A stretch of DNA of 32,731 nt from Candidatus Moranbacteria bacterium CG23_combo_of_CG06-09_8_20_14_all_35_22 (GTDB taxonomy: Bacteria; Patescibacteriota; Minisyncoccia; Moranbacterales; UBA2206): positions 1,802 through 34,532 of the forward strand of contig PCRW01000076.1 of NCBI GenBank assembly GCA_002772115.1. The letters are read 5' to 3'. Position 1 is the stretch's first letter. Each line of letters opens with the position of its first letter. Of the stretch, positions 17,166-26,563 are shown in pieces. Below the pieces are notes generated by a model. That model saw nothing but the letters and a program-made list of their open reading frames with translations. It did no database searches and had not been told where the DNA came from. Made by a program: the position numbers and the translations under genes.

Positions 17166-17423
17166 TTATTTTTCTAATAAACTTTTCATTTGCTTGGTTG
17201 CGTCTTGAATAGATTCCTTTTGAGTTGTTAAATCTTCTATCACTTGGCTATTTAAAATATTTTCTTTTTCCGAATCATCCGTATTTTCAAATTGAGCAGA
17301 AAAAGAAATCATCCAAATTATTAAAATAAAAATCATTCCAAAAGCAGTGAGCCCCCACACCCAACGCAAGCGGATATGTTCCGGCTGGCGACGAATCTGT
17401 TCTATTTTATCAAATATACTCAT
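17166..17423 (-). CDS. Small single-TM hypothetical protein
   Basis: 85 aa, one TM ([21 protein letters not shown]), just downstream of gyrA's start on the opposite flank. Confidence 0.6.
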   Translation of the reverse strand: MSIFDKIEQIRRQPEHIRLRWVWGLTAFGMIFILIIWMISFSAQFENTDDSEKENILNSQVIEDLTTQKESIQDATKQMKSLLEK

Positions 17424-17458
17424 TCTTTACGAACTACGAAATAAGCGAAATACGAAAA

Positions 17459-17845
17459 TTAATCTAAATTTACTACTCTTTTGTATCTCACACCTTCGCT
17501 AGTAAAAGTAATTATTATACCTAATCTTAGATTTGTAGCTTTGAGATATTTATACAATTGATTAATATCCTTACTAGAAATAAAATTTCTTTGTTTTATT
17601 TCTAAAATAATTTTATTAAATATTAGAAAATCAAAAATATAAATTCCTAAATCTTCTTCTTTATATTTAACTTTATACCTTAATTGTTCTTTAAATTCAA
17701 AACCGTTATCCGTGAACTCTTTAGCTAGAGCTTTTTGAAAAAAATTTTCTTTATGCCCAAATCCTAATTTTTTAAATACTCTAAAAACCGCTCCCATTAT
17801 CCGATAACATTCCTCGGCATATATTAAGTTCTTTTTTGTTTTCAT
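17459..17845 (-). CDS. GxxExxY family protein
   Basis: VFKKLGFGHKENFFQKALAKEF and DFLIFNKIILEIKQRNFIS pattern. Confidence 0.85.
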   Translation of the reverse strand: MKTKKNLIYAEECYRIMGAVFRVFKKLGFGHKENFFQKALAKEFTDNGFEFKEQLRYKVKYKEEDLGIYIFDFLIFNKIILEIKQRNFISSKDINQLYKYLKATNLRLGIIITFTSEGVRYKRVVNLD

Positions 17846-17896
17846 TTTTTATTTTTCGTAATTTCGTATTTTTTCGTAGTTCGTAAATTTTAAATT

Positions 17897-18559
17897 TTAT
17901 TCGATGTCCATAATCACAACTGCCATTTCTTTTTCTTCTAAATCTTTCTTTTTTATATTAATTTTAGAAACTTTTTCTTTGGGGCAACTGCCAATTTCAC
18001 TGCAAAATTTCTTTTCGTCATCAACCTCAACTGTTGAACCTTTTATCTTATAATGCATTGGAATAATCATTTTTGGTTCAATTTTTTTGATTATATCCAC
18101 TGCCTTTTCTCCATCAATCGTATAATTTCTTCCGCCAATCGGTACCATTAAAATATCAATGCCATTTATTTTTTCCAACTGTTTTTCTGATAGATCGGTT
18201 CCCAGATCGCCCAAATGGCAAACTCGCAAATCTTCCGATTCTAAAACAAAAATAGTATTTGTTCCGCGTTCCGTGCCTTCTTTATTATCATGAAAAGAAG
18301 TAATTCCAATGACATTGACGCCCTTGGCGCTATATTCACCAGGAATGTCAATCACATACGGTTCACCTTTGAGCGCAGAAACATTATTATGATCAGAATG
18401 ATTGTGACTCACTAAAACTAAATCCGCTTGCCCTTGCGGAGGACGCAAACCGACTGACTTGTCAAACGGATCAAAAAAAACCACCACATCTTCCCGCCCG
18501 CGTCCCGCCGGCTTAGTAGTGATCTTAAAGCAAGAATGACCGTAATATTGAATAAGCAT
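17897..18559 (-). CDS. MBL-fold metal-dependent hydrolase (UlaG-like)
   Basis: MLIQYYGHSCFKI, DLVLVSHNHSDHNN, CHLGDLG, IPMHYK. Confidence 0.92.
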   Translation of the reverse strand: MLIQYYGHSCFKITTKPAGRGREDVVVFFDPFDKSVGLRPPQGQADLVLVSHNHSDHNNVSALKGEPYVIDIPGEYSAKGVNVIGITSFHDNKEGTERGTNTIFVLESEDLRVCHLGDLGTDLSEKQLEKINGIDILMVPIGGRNYTIDGEKAVDIIKKIEPKMIIPMHYKIKGSTVEVDDEKKFCSEIGSCPKEKVSKINIKKKDLEEKEMAVVIMDIE

Positions 18560-18707
18560 ATAATTGATGAGAGTTCATAAAGTTCGTAAAGTTTATAAAG
18601 TTTTTAAAACTACATAAGCTTTTTTCTAAACTTTAAAACCTTAAGAACTTTATAAACTTTTTTAACTATTATAGTCTAGCACTAAAAAAATCTCTTGTCT
18701 ATATCTC

Positions 18708-18736
18708 TTGACAAAAAGCTATGTTTCGAATATAAT
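18708..18736 (+). promoter_or_regulatory. Consensus sigma70-type promoter
   Basis: TTGACA (18708-18713), 17 bp, TATAAT (18731-18736), upstream of the AbiE-like pair. Confidence 0.85.
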
Positions 18737-18797
18737 AGAAATGAAGCTATAAAAAGGCGTTATAAATAGAAAGTAAAATTAACCTTAAATTTGCAAT

Positions 18798-19388
18798 ATG
18801 ACCAAAAAAGAGCTTATTTGGCGGGAAATTTTGTTCCAAGGTCAAGAAAATAAAATATTTGAGTTCACTCAAAAGGAACTGGCAGAAAAATTCGGCTTTT
18901 CTTTAAGCACAATCTTTAACGCGCTCAAAATTCCGCGCGCTACGGGCGCAATTTCCGTATCTGGGCGAAACTTTACCGTACGAAGTTTGGAAAAATTTCT
19001 TTATATTTGGGCAACGCAAAGAAACTTGAAAAAAGAAATTATTTATGAAACTCACACCAATATGTCCGCCAAAGAAATGGAGGGGCTAGCTCCTGACGGA
19101 ATAATTTTCGGCACTTACAGCGCCTATTCTCAAAAATATCTGTCCGCACCGGCCGAATATGACAAAGTTTATTTTTACGCCGAACCAGAAAAACTGGCGG
19201 AAATTGAAAAAAGATTTCCTAAACTCAAAGGCTATGCTAATTTTTTTGTTTTGAAAGCCGACCCATATCTTTCAAACTTCGCTCCATTCACGCCTGATGT
19301 CCAAACTTTTTGCGATCTTTGGAATCTTCCTGATTGGCAAGCTAAAGAATTTTTGGAAAAATTGAAAAATAAAATAATTTTAACTTAA
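18798..19388 (+). CDS. HTH protein, AbiEi-like putative antitoxin
   Basis: FTQKELAEKFGFSLSTIFNALKIPRATGAI HTH; directly precedes a nucleotidyltransferase. Confidence 0.65.
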   Translation: MTKKELIWREILFQGQENKIFEFTQKELAEKFGFSLSTIFNALKIPRATGAISVSGRNFTVRSLEKFLYIWATQRNLKKEIIYETHTNMSAKEMEGLAPDGIIFGTYSAYSQKYLSAPAEYDKVYFYAEPEKLAEIEKRFPKLKGYANFFVLKADPYLSNFAPFTPDVQTFCDLWNLPDWQAKEFLEKLKNKIILT

Positions 19389-19392
19389 TTTT

Positions 19393-20016
19393 ATGCAATA
19401 TTATCATAACATTATCACGCAAAAAAGTTTTGATTTCCTCAAAGAATTCAACGCTGATTTTGATTTCGTTTTGATTGGAGGTTGGGCGGTTTTTTTGTAT
19501 TCTCGAGCGCTTAAATCGAAAGATATTGATATAATCGTAGATTATGAAAATCTGGCGAAGCTCAAAGAAAAATTTGCAGTATTTAAAAACGACCGACTGA
19601 AAAAATATGAAATTCAAACTGGCGAATTTGATGTAGATATTTATGTTTCGCATTATTCCTATCTAGGAGTGGAAGTTTCAGAAATTGAAAAGCGTGTTTT
19701 TTCCAAAAAAGGTTTTCAAATACCGGAATTGGAAGCGCTTTTTATCTTGAAATTATTCGCTTGGCATAATCGACGCGGATCAGCCAAGGGACAAAAAGAT
19801 GAATTGGATATTTTCAGTTTGACCTTCTTACCGGAATTTGACTGGAAAAAATATTGGGAATTGATAAAATTATTTAATTTTTCCGATTATCATAAAAATT
19901 TCACAACTCTTCTCAAAAAAACCCGCCAAATCCCCGAGTTGAATATCAACAAACAGCAAATGGCAAAAATAAGAAAAACTATTTTGGAAAAATTAGAATC
20001 GTCAAAATTTGACTAA
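19393..20016 (+). CDS. Nucleotidyltransferase, AbiEii-like
   Basis: FVLIGGWAVFLYSRALKSKDIDIIVDY NTase motif; 4-nt gap to upstream ORF. Confidence 0.75.
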   Translation: MQYYHNIITQKSFDFLKEFNADFDFVLIGGWAVFLYSRALKSKDIDIIVDYENLAKLKEKFAVFKNDRLKKYEIQTGEFDVDIYVSHYSYLGVEVSEIEKRVFSKKGFQIPELEALFILKLFAWHNRRGSAKGQKDELDIFSLTFLPEFDWKKYWELIKLFNFSDYHKNFTTLLKKTRQIPELNINKQQMAKIRKTILEKLESSKFD

Positions 20017-20131
20017 TAAGCTAATTACCGCTAATTTAAGGTTAGATAATTTCCAAGGAGGAAATCAGTGATTTGGGGATTTTTTGAGTGGTTCGTTAAA
20101 AACTAGAACTTCATACTAAAGGAAGTGCGTT

Positions 20132-20215
20132 ATGAAGTATTGGTGTAAAAAACATAAGCGATCAATCACATTATTGGAAGTCAGGGGCGCTTGCCTAAAT
20201 TTTATCGTCTTTTAG
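20132..20215 (+). CDS. Possible 27-aa Cys/His-containing peptide or 5' part of a frameshifted gene
   Basis: MKYWCKKHKRSITLLEVRGACLNFIVF with SD AAAGGAAG; +1 frame continues open to 20342 (HNCKTLCFQHHPVCFWHE). Confidence 0.35.
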   Translation: MKYWCKKHKRSITLLEVRGACLNFIVF

Positions 20216-20443
20216 GACCGCTTTTCATAATTGCAAGACCTTGTGTTTCCAACATCATCCTGTGTGCTTTTGGCACGAATCGGTAAATGACAACCTGTGT
20301 CTATATATCGTACTGTTTTTAGGCAGTAGCCACTACAGTTAGATTAAAATTGAAAGGAGCAAAATTATTTAAAATCTATTCTGTTAATTTGGCTTATTTA
20401 GAGGGATTGACTTTTTTTATCGGTAAAATGAAAGGAAAATTGC

Positions 20444-21189
20444 ATGAAAAAAATCCTCGATTGTACAACATTGCTCGAACTCATTGAACTCACCTATCAT
20501 CGTTTACGAACTTATGGGACCGCTTCCGAAGAAGAATTGCTTCATATTTTTTCTCTTTGCGATGCTTACTGGTATCATGACGGCGATCCGAAAAAACCGC
20601 ATGCGGAACTTACAGGCGGATGGTGTAGCAATGGATTTTTGACTGTCTGCGCGTATTAAAATACCTAACACTCTCTGATTTTCTCGCATTTCAACACGCA
20701 TTGAAAATCGGAGAAATTCTTGAAGATAATGGTATCGAATGCTATGATTGGATAATTGGTTCTCCAACGGCCGGCATTACATACGCCCATGATCTCGCCA
20801 GAGAACTTGGCGCACCGATAAATATGTGTGTCGAAAAAGATCCTAAGAATCCAATGGGCAAAAATATGATATGGAATCGCATGCAAATACCCGCAAATGA
20901 TTCCGTATTGCAAATTGAAGAATTGACTACCACAGCCAAAACATTAACTGCTGTGCAAAAAGCTATTATCGATGGCAACGGCGGTCCTGTTAATTTTTTG
21001 CCCTATATCGGCATTCTTGTTCATCGACCACCCAAACTTCCTGTAACGCATTACGGCGATCGACAAGTCATTGCTTTGATTGAAAAGGAAATCTGGGCCG
21101 TTCCACAGGAAGAGTGTCCACTTTGCGCCCAAGGCTCTTCAAGGTATCGCCCAAAGCAAAATTGGGAAAAACTTACCGGCATGAAATAA
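20444..21189 (+). pseudogene. Orotate phosphoribosyltransferase-like gene split by a one-base frameshift
   Basis: ORFs 20444-20659 and 20701-21189 rejoin if one T is added at the T5 run 20636-20640: HAELTGGWCSNGFFDCLRVLKYLTLSDFLAFQHALKIGEIL; PRTase-like DWIIGSPTAGITYAHDLARELGAPI, VLQIEELTTTAKTLTAV. Confidence 0.75.
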
Positions 21190-21209
21190 TTTAACAATAA
21201 TTATACTCA

Positions 21210-21252
21210 ACCAGCGCCCTCACGAAAGGAGGAATGAGGCGCTGGTTTTTTT
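21210..21252 (+). terminator. Rho-independent terminator
   Basis: ACCAGCGCC ... GGCGCTGGT then TTTTTTT. Confidence 0.9.
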
Positions 21253-21365
21253 ATCCCCCACCACTTTTTATTTAAAAAATAATTTTTGTGAAAAAACAGC
21301 TCCAAAATAATTGATTACTTAGTTTGATTTTTAAAATAGCAGAAATAAAAAGTGGCGGGGGATAA
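21251..21365. repeat. 115-bp inverted-repeat element (MITE-like)
   Basis: Left arm TTATCCCCCACCACTTTTTATTT, right arm AAATAAAAAGTGGCGGGGGATAA (22/23 complementary). Confidence 0.85.
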
Positions 21366-21601
21366 ATTCCCTAAAATTTGACACAATCCCGATTCTAAAC
21401 TACAATAACTTTACGGTTAATTATTAAGAAAAATGAATAAGGGATGATTTAATCCCTGTTTATACCCAGCTTCGGCTGTGGATAAAGTCTTAATAATTTC
21501 CTTTAATTGAGGGAATTTTTATTTTTTACGAACTACTAAATAAATACGAAGGTACGAAGGTACGAAAAGGGAGCCTAATTGTTTCGTATTTCGTTCATTT
21601 C

Positions 21602-21647
21602 GCCAGCCTCGACTCGCAAAGATAATTACTCGTCGACGCGAGGCGGG
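21602..21647. repeat. GC-rich palindromic element, copy 2 (inverted), nested in another repeat
   Basis: GCCAGCCTCGACTCGC...ACTCGTCGACGCGAGGCGGG between the halves of a TTCGTATTTCGTT...TTTCG|TAGTTCGTAAA repeat. Confidence 0.85.
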
Positions 21648-21721
21648 TAGTTCGTAAAACTAAAGCATTTTAATAATAATTAACGCGATTTTAATGCTTA
21701 TTCGCAAAAATTTATACTATT

Positions 21722-22975
21722 ATGTCAGATATACTCGACAATCTTGCCAAAGAAGTTGATAAAATTTCGCAAGAAGAAGTAAATTTAAACAAAAAAAACT
21801 CTAACAAAGAAACTCTACCAGCTGATTTGCCGGAAGATGATTCTTTAATGAGCCAGTTAATGGCGAAAAGTTCTCTAAAATTTCCAGAAGTAGGCGACAC
21901 AACCTCTGGAAAAGTTATTTTTGTTTCTTCTAATGAAATATATCTTGATCTTAACCCTTTTGGAACAGGCGTGGTGCTGGGAAAAGAAATAAAAGACGGA
22001 CTGGGAACAGGAAAGCTTAAAATTGGAGATACGGTAAATGCTACTATCATTGATACAGAAAATGAAGATGGCTACATCGAACTTTCTATTCGGGAAGCTT
22101 CTTGCGAAAAAGCGTGGGATGATTTGGAAAGCAAACGCGACACCCAAGAAAAAGTTTTCGTTAAGGTTCTTAGCGCCAACAAAGGTGGTCTTTTAGCTGA
22201 AGTCAATGGAATTTCTGGTTTTTTGCCAGTTTCACAATTATCCAGCAAAAATTATCCCCGAGTGGAAGATGGTGATAAAAATAAAATTCTCAATTTACTC
22301 AAAAAATTAATTGGTCAAGAATTGGAAGTACGCATAATTGATGCCAACCGAGAATCAGAAAAACTTATCGTGAGCGAAAAAGCCGCTCAAAGTGAACGCG
22401 ATATGGAAGTTATTTCCGCTTTAAATGTCGGCGACACAGTAAGTGGAGAAATTAGTGGGGTAGTTGATTTCGGTGCTTTTCTTAAATTTTCTCTCAAAGA
22501 AAATGAGGGGGAAAGAAAACTAGAGGGTTTGGTACATATTTCAGAATTAGCTTGGCAATTAATTGAAGATCCTCGAACAATTGTAAAAGTTGGCGACAAA
22601 GTCAAAGCAAAAATAATTGCTATCGATGGAGACAAGATTTCCCTTTCTATCCGTGCCCTGCAAGAAGATCCTTGGTCTGAAATTTCCACTAAATATAAAA
22701 AAGGCGATCTAGTTATGGGAACAGTCAACAAAATAAATCACTTTGGAGCTTTTGTATATCTAGACAAAGACATCCATGGCTTGGCACATATCAGCGAAAT
22801 GTCGGAAATGTATCCCGGCAAAAGCCTAAATGAACTAATTAAGGTTAGCGAAAAATATAACTGGGAAATTCTTTCTATTGAACCCAAAGAACACAGGATG
22901 GGACTTGTGCTAGCTAAAAAGAAAAAGGAAAAACCAGCCTCCGCTAAAGCTACGGTTGGCAAGGAAGAAAAATAA
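21722..22975 (+). CDS. rpsA: Ribosomal protein S1-like, multiple S1 RNA-binding domains
   Basis: GDTVSGEISGVVDFGAFLKF, GLVHISELAW, KGDLVMGTVNKINHFGAFVYLDKDIHGLAHISEMS. Confidence 0.92.
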   Translation: MSDILDNLAKEVDKISQEEVNLNKKNSNKETLPADLPEDDSLMSQLMAKSSLKFPEVGDTTSGKVIFVSSNEIYLDLNPFGTGVVLGKEIKDGLGTGKLKIGDTVNATIIDTENEDGYIELSIREASCEKAWDDLESKRDTQEKVFVKVLSANKGGLLAEVNGISGFLPVSQLSSKNYPRVEDGDKNKILNLLKKLIGQELEVRIIDANRESEKLIVSEKAAQSERDMEVISALNVGDTVSGEISGVVDFGAFLKFSLKENEGERKLEGLVHISELAWQLIEDPRTIVKVGDKVKAKIIAIDGDKISLSIRALQEDPWSEISTKYKKGDLVMGTVNKINHFGAFVYLDKDIHGLAHISEMSEMYPGKSLNELIKVSEKYNWEILSIEPKEHRMGLVLAKKKKEKPASAKATVGKEEK

Positions 22976-22985
22976 AAACATTTTT

Positions 22986-23537
22986 ATGTCTAACATTTTT
23001 ATTATTTCCGGACCATCAGGCGCCGGACAAGATTCAGTAATTAGGGGACTCAAAAAAGAATTTGATTTAGATAAAATAATTACTACAACTACTAGAGAGA
23101 TGCGCCCAGAAGATGCAGAGGGCATTTCTTATTATTTTATTTCTAAAGAAGAATTTGAAAAAAAGATAAAGGAAGATAAATTTTTCGAATACGCGCTAGA
23201 AGATAATGGAAATTATTACGGTGGAACTTATGCCGAATTGGAAAGAGTAAAAAAAAATCAAAAACCTGTTATCTGGAAAATTGATTACAAAGGAGTGCTA
23301 AATGCAAAAAAAATATTACCTGAAGCTAAATCAATTTTTATCCATATTCCTTTTGAGCTTATCCGAAATCGGCTTGAAAAGCGAGGCGAATCAGAAGAAA
23401 TAATCCAAGCGCGCCTTGATTATTCACATGGCTGGTATGAAAATGAAAATATCTTTGATTATAAAATTACTAATGAAGAAGGAAAACTTGAAAAAACTGT
23501 CCAGAAAGTGGCTGAAATTATAAAGGAAAATTTATAA
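22986..23537 (+). CDS. gmk: Guanylate kinase family protein
   Basis: FIISGPSGAGQDSVIRGL, TTTTREMRPEDAEGISYYFISKEEFE; start set to MSNIFIISG. Confidence 0.9.
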   Translation: MSNIFIISGPSGAGQDSVIRGLKKEFDLDKIITTTTREMRPEDAEGISYYFISKEEFEKKIKEDKFFEYALEDNGNYYGGTYAELERVKKNQKPVIWKIDYKGVLNAKKILPEAKSIFIHIPFELIRNRLEKRGESEEIIQARLDYSHGWYENENIFDYKITNEEGKLEKTVQKVAEIIKENL

Positions 23538-23542
23538 AATAA

Positions 23543-23590
23543 TTTCAGACCCTAAGCGTCTGAAATTCACTTGACGCTTAGGGTCTGAAA
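23543..23590. repeat. Perfect 18-bp inverted repeat between gmk and tilS
   Basis: TTTCAGACCCTAAGCGTC / GACGCTTAGGGTCTGAAA with a 12-nt loop. Confidence 0.9.
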
Positions 23591-23594
23591 TCTT

Positions 23595-24560
23595 ATGCCT
23601 AACTTAATCAAAAAAGTTCAGAATACAATCTCTCAAAATAATCTTTTTGACCACGAAGCGAAAATAATTTTGGCGGTTTCGGGCGGGCCGGATAGTGTGT
23701 GTATGCTTGATATTTTTTCGCGTCTGCAAAAAAAATACTCACTGGAACTTATTATTGCGCATATAAATTATAATCTTCGCGGGAAGGACAGTATCGCTGA
23801 TGAAAAATTCGTGCAAGATTTAGCACAAATATATAACTTGGAAATTTTTGCTTTGGATTTGGTAGAGACGCAAAATTTTGCGTCTCTACATGCAAAGAAA
23901 AAAAATTCTGAAAATTATCTGCGCGAAATTCGTTATGATTTTTTTGAAAAGCTTCGCGTGGAAAATAACTTTGACTATATCGCTGTGGCGCACAACCTTG
24001 ATGACCAAGTAGAAACATTTTTGATGCGCATTATTCGTGGCAGTGGAATGTCAGGACTTTCTGCGATGAAATTCAAAAATGAAAAAATAATTCGACCATT
24101 GCTTTCCACTAGTCGAAAAGAAATTTTGGAATATCTTCACAAGGTCAATAGGACATATAGGACGGATAGGACGAATGCACAGAATTTATTTTTGCGAAAT
24201 AAGATCCGAAACAAACTCGTTCCAATTTTAGAAAAAGATTTCAATCCTAAGATCAAAGAAACTATTTTTGATTCTCTGATTTCAATCTCCGAGGATTCCG
24301 AGTATCTCGAAAAAACTGCTTTGAAAAATTCAAAAAGTTTAGAAATCAAAAAACTAGAGGAACTACATCCCGCAATTCTCCGCAGAGTTTTACGCAATAA
24401 TTTAAAAAAAACTAAGGGGGATTTAAAAAATATCAGCGCAAACAATATTGAAGAAATCATAAAAATCATAAAAAGCAAGAAAAGCAAAACCCCAACTGTA
24501 ATAATGTTAGGGTTGAAAATTATTCGAAAGAATGATAAAATCGTAATTAGTAAATTGTAA
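23595..24560 (+). CDS. tilS: tRNA(Ile)-lysidine synthetase
   Basis: ILAVSGGPDSVCMLDIF PP-loop, AHINYNLRG, AHNLDDQVETFLMRIIRGSG. Confidence 0.94.
   Translation: MPNLIKKVQNTISQNNLFDHEAKIILAVSGGPDSVCMLDIFSRLQKKYSLELIIAHINYNLRGKDSIADEKFVQDLAQIYNLEIFALDLVETQNFASLHAKKKNSENYLREIRYDFFEKLRVENNFDYIAVAHNLDDQVETFLMRIIRGSGMSGLSAMKFKNEKIIRPLLSTSRKEILEYLHKVNRTYRTDRTNAQNLFLRNKIRNKLVPILEKDFNPKIKETIFDSLISISEDSEYLEKTALKNSKSLEIKKLEELHPAILRRVLRNNLKKTKGDLKNISANNIEEIIKIIKSKKSKTPTVIMLGLKIIRKNDKIVISKL
23862..23889. repeat. 28-bp perfect palindrome inside tilS
   Basis: GTAGAGACGCAAAATTTTGCGTCTCTAC, translated as VETQNFASL. Confidence 0.95.
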
Positions 24561-24626
24561 ATCGTAATTTGGAATAATTCGAACTTTCGTATTTTCGTAA
24601 TTTCGTTTTATTCGTAGTTCGTAATT

Positions 24627-26501
24627 ATGCAGAAGCTATTCAAAAACATCAGTATTGTCATTTTAATTTTTCTTTTTATTTCCGGAATTTTCGTTCTTTA
24701 CGGCAGTCCAAGTGTCAAACCTGATGTTATTTCTCTTTCCACGCTAGCTCAACAAGTAAACGAAGGAAAAGTCAAAGAGATAAAAGTTGACGCAAACAAT
24801 CTTGCTATCACGCTCAATGATAGTAAAACGGAAAAATCTACCAAAGAAACCAGCGCGGGAATCGTAGAAACTCTCAAAAATTATGGGGTTGATAGTGCAA
24901 AAATTCAAAATGTGAGCATTGATATTCAAGGCGAGTCCGGTGTAAGTTTTTGGTTAGGAACAATTTTACCCTTTCTTTTGCCCTTTCTTTTGGTTGGCGC
25001 TTTCATTTGGTTTATGTTCCGCCAAGCCCAAAGAGGCAATAATCAAGCTTTGTCCTTCGGCTCTTCGCGTGCCAGAATGACTGATCCAAAAAACAAAAAC
25101 CAAAGAACTACCTTCAAAGATGTGGCTGGATCTAAAGAAGCTAAGGAAGAATTATGTGAAATTGTAGAATTTCTAAAAAATCCAAAAAAATTCCTCAATC
25201 TTGGCGCTAAAATTCCCAAAGGCGTTCTTTTACTTGGTTCTCCCGGAACTGGAAAAACTTTGATTGCCAAAGCAGTAGCCGGTGAAGCCAATGTGCCATT
25301 TTTCAATATTAGTGGTTCGGAATTTGTAGAAATGTTTGTAGGGGTTGGAGCTTCTCGCGTTCGTGATCTTTTCAAACAAGCCAAAAAGAATGCGCCCGCC
25401 ATAATTTTTATTGATGAAATCGACGCAGTCGGAAGACATCGTGGCGCTGGACTGGGTGGAGGACATGATGAAAGAGAACAAACCTTAAATCAAATTTTGG
25501 TAGAAATGGATGGTTTTGACACCAATACTAATGTGATTATTATCGCTGCTACCAACCGACCAGATGTACTTGATCCAGCCCTTCTTCGTCCTGGACGATT
25601 TGATCGTCGAGTGACCATGGATTTGCCAGACATTGCTGAACGAGAAGAAATTTTACATCTGCATTCTAAAAATAAACCCTTAGCTAAAGAAACCGATTTG
25701 AAAAAAATTGCCCAACGAACTCCTGGTTTTTCCGGCGCCGATTTATCTAATCTTCTCAATGAAAGTGCTATTTTGACCGTTCGAAGAAATAAGAAAATAA
25801 TTTCTATGGACGAACTTACTGAATCGATTGAAAAAGTTATTTTAGGGCCGGAACGAAGAAGTCGAAGAATCGACGAGGAGGAAAAGAAAATTATCGCTTA
25901 CCATGAAGCAGGACATGCACTTTTAGCCGCCACTCTCAAAAATGCTGATCCGGTGCAAAAAATTTCCATCATTTCTCGTGGGTCAGCCGGCGGATACACT
26001 TTCAGCACCCCAGAAAAAGATAAAACTTTACATTCGAAAAATTATTTCCTTGATGAACTTTCCGTTTTGCTTGGAGGATATGTAAGTGAAAAATTGACTT
26101 TTGGCGATGTGACCACAGGAGCTTCTAATGATTTAGAAAGAGCCACGAATATGTCGCGAAGTTTGGTCACTCGCTATGGAATGAGCGAACTTGGACCGCG
26201 TACTTTTGGACACAAAAAAGAATTGGTATTTTTGGGCAAAGAAATGCATGAAGAAAAAAATTATTCCGAAAAAACTGCCCAGGATATTGATCGGCAAGTT
26301 TCTCTTTTCATTGAAAATGCTTATCAGGTTGCTAAAAATATTTTGCAAGATAAAAAAGAATTGCTGGAAAAACTTTCTGCCACTCTTTTAGAAAAAGAAA
26401 CAATTGAACAGGAAGAATTTAATGAAATTATGGGAATAGCTCCAAAAGCAAAAAAGGAAGAGGCAGTTGCTGAAGGTAAAAAAATAATTTCTAATGTTTA
26501 A
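24627..26501 (+). CDS. ftsH: ATP-dependent zinc metalloprotease FtsH
   Basis: [57 protein letters not shown]. Confidence 0.97.
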   Translation: MQKLFKNISIVILIFLFISGIFVLYGSPSVKPDVISLSTLAQQVNEGKVKEIKVDANNLAITLNDSKTEKSTKETSAGIVETLKNYGVDSAKIQNVSIDIQGESGVSFWLGTILPFLLPFLLVGAFIWFMFRQAQRGNNQALSFGSSRARMTDPKNKNQRTTFKDVAGSKEAKEELCEIVEFLKNPKKFLNLGAKIPKGVLLLGSPGTGKTLIAKAVAGEANVPFFNISGSEFVEMFVGVGASRVRDLFKQAKKNAPAIIFIDEIDAVGRHRGAGLGGGHDEREQTLNQILVEMDGFDTNTNVIIIAATNRPDVLDPALLRPGRFDRRVTMDLPDIAEREEILHLHSKNKPLAKETDLKKIAQRTPGFSGADLSNLLNESAILTVRRNKKIISMDELTESIEKVILGPERRSRRIDEEEKKIIAYHEAGHALLAATLKNADPVQKISIISRGSAGGYTFSTPEKDKTLHSKNYFLDELSVLLGGYVSEKLTFGDVTTGASNDLERATNMSRSLVTRYGMSELGPRTFGHKKELVFLGKEMHEEKNYSEKTAQDIDRQVSLFIENAYQVAKNILQDKKELLEKLSATLLEKETIEQEEFNEIMGIAPKAKKEEAVAEGKKIISNV

Positions 26502-26563
26502 AAATTAAACATTTATATTTATTTATAAAATTAAAAATTCAAAAATTACAAAATTAAACTCAT

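Noticed and set aside
25043-25759. Minus-strand ORFs opposite ftsH
   Set aside because: Shadow ORFs of a highly conserved gene; no independent coding evidence.
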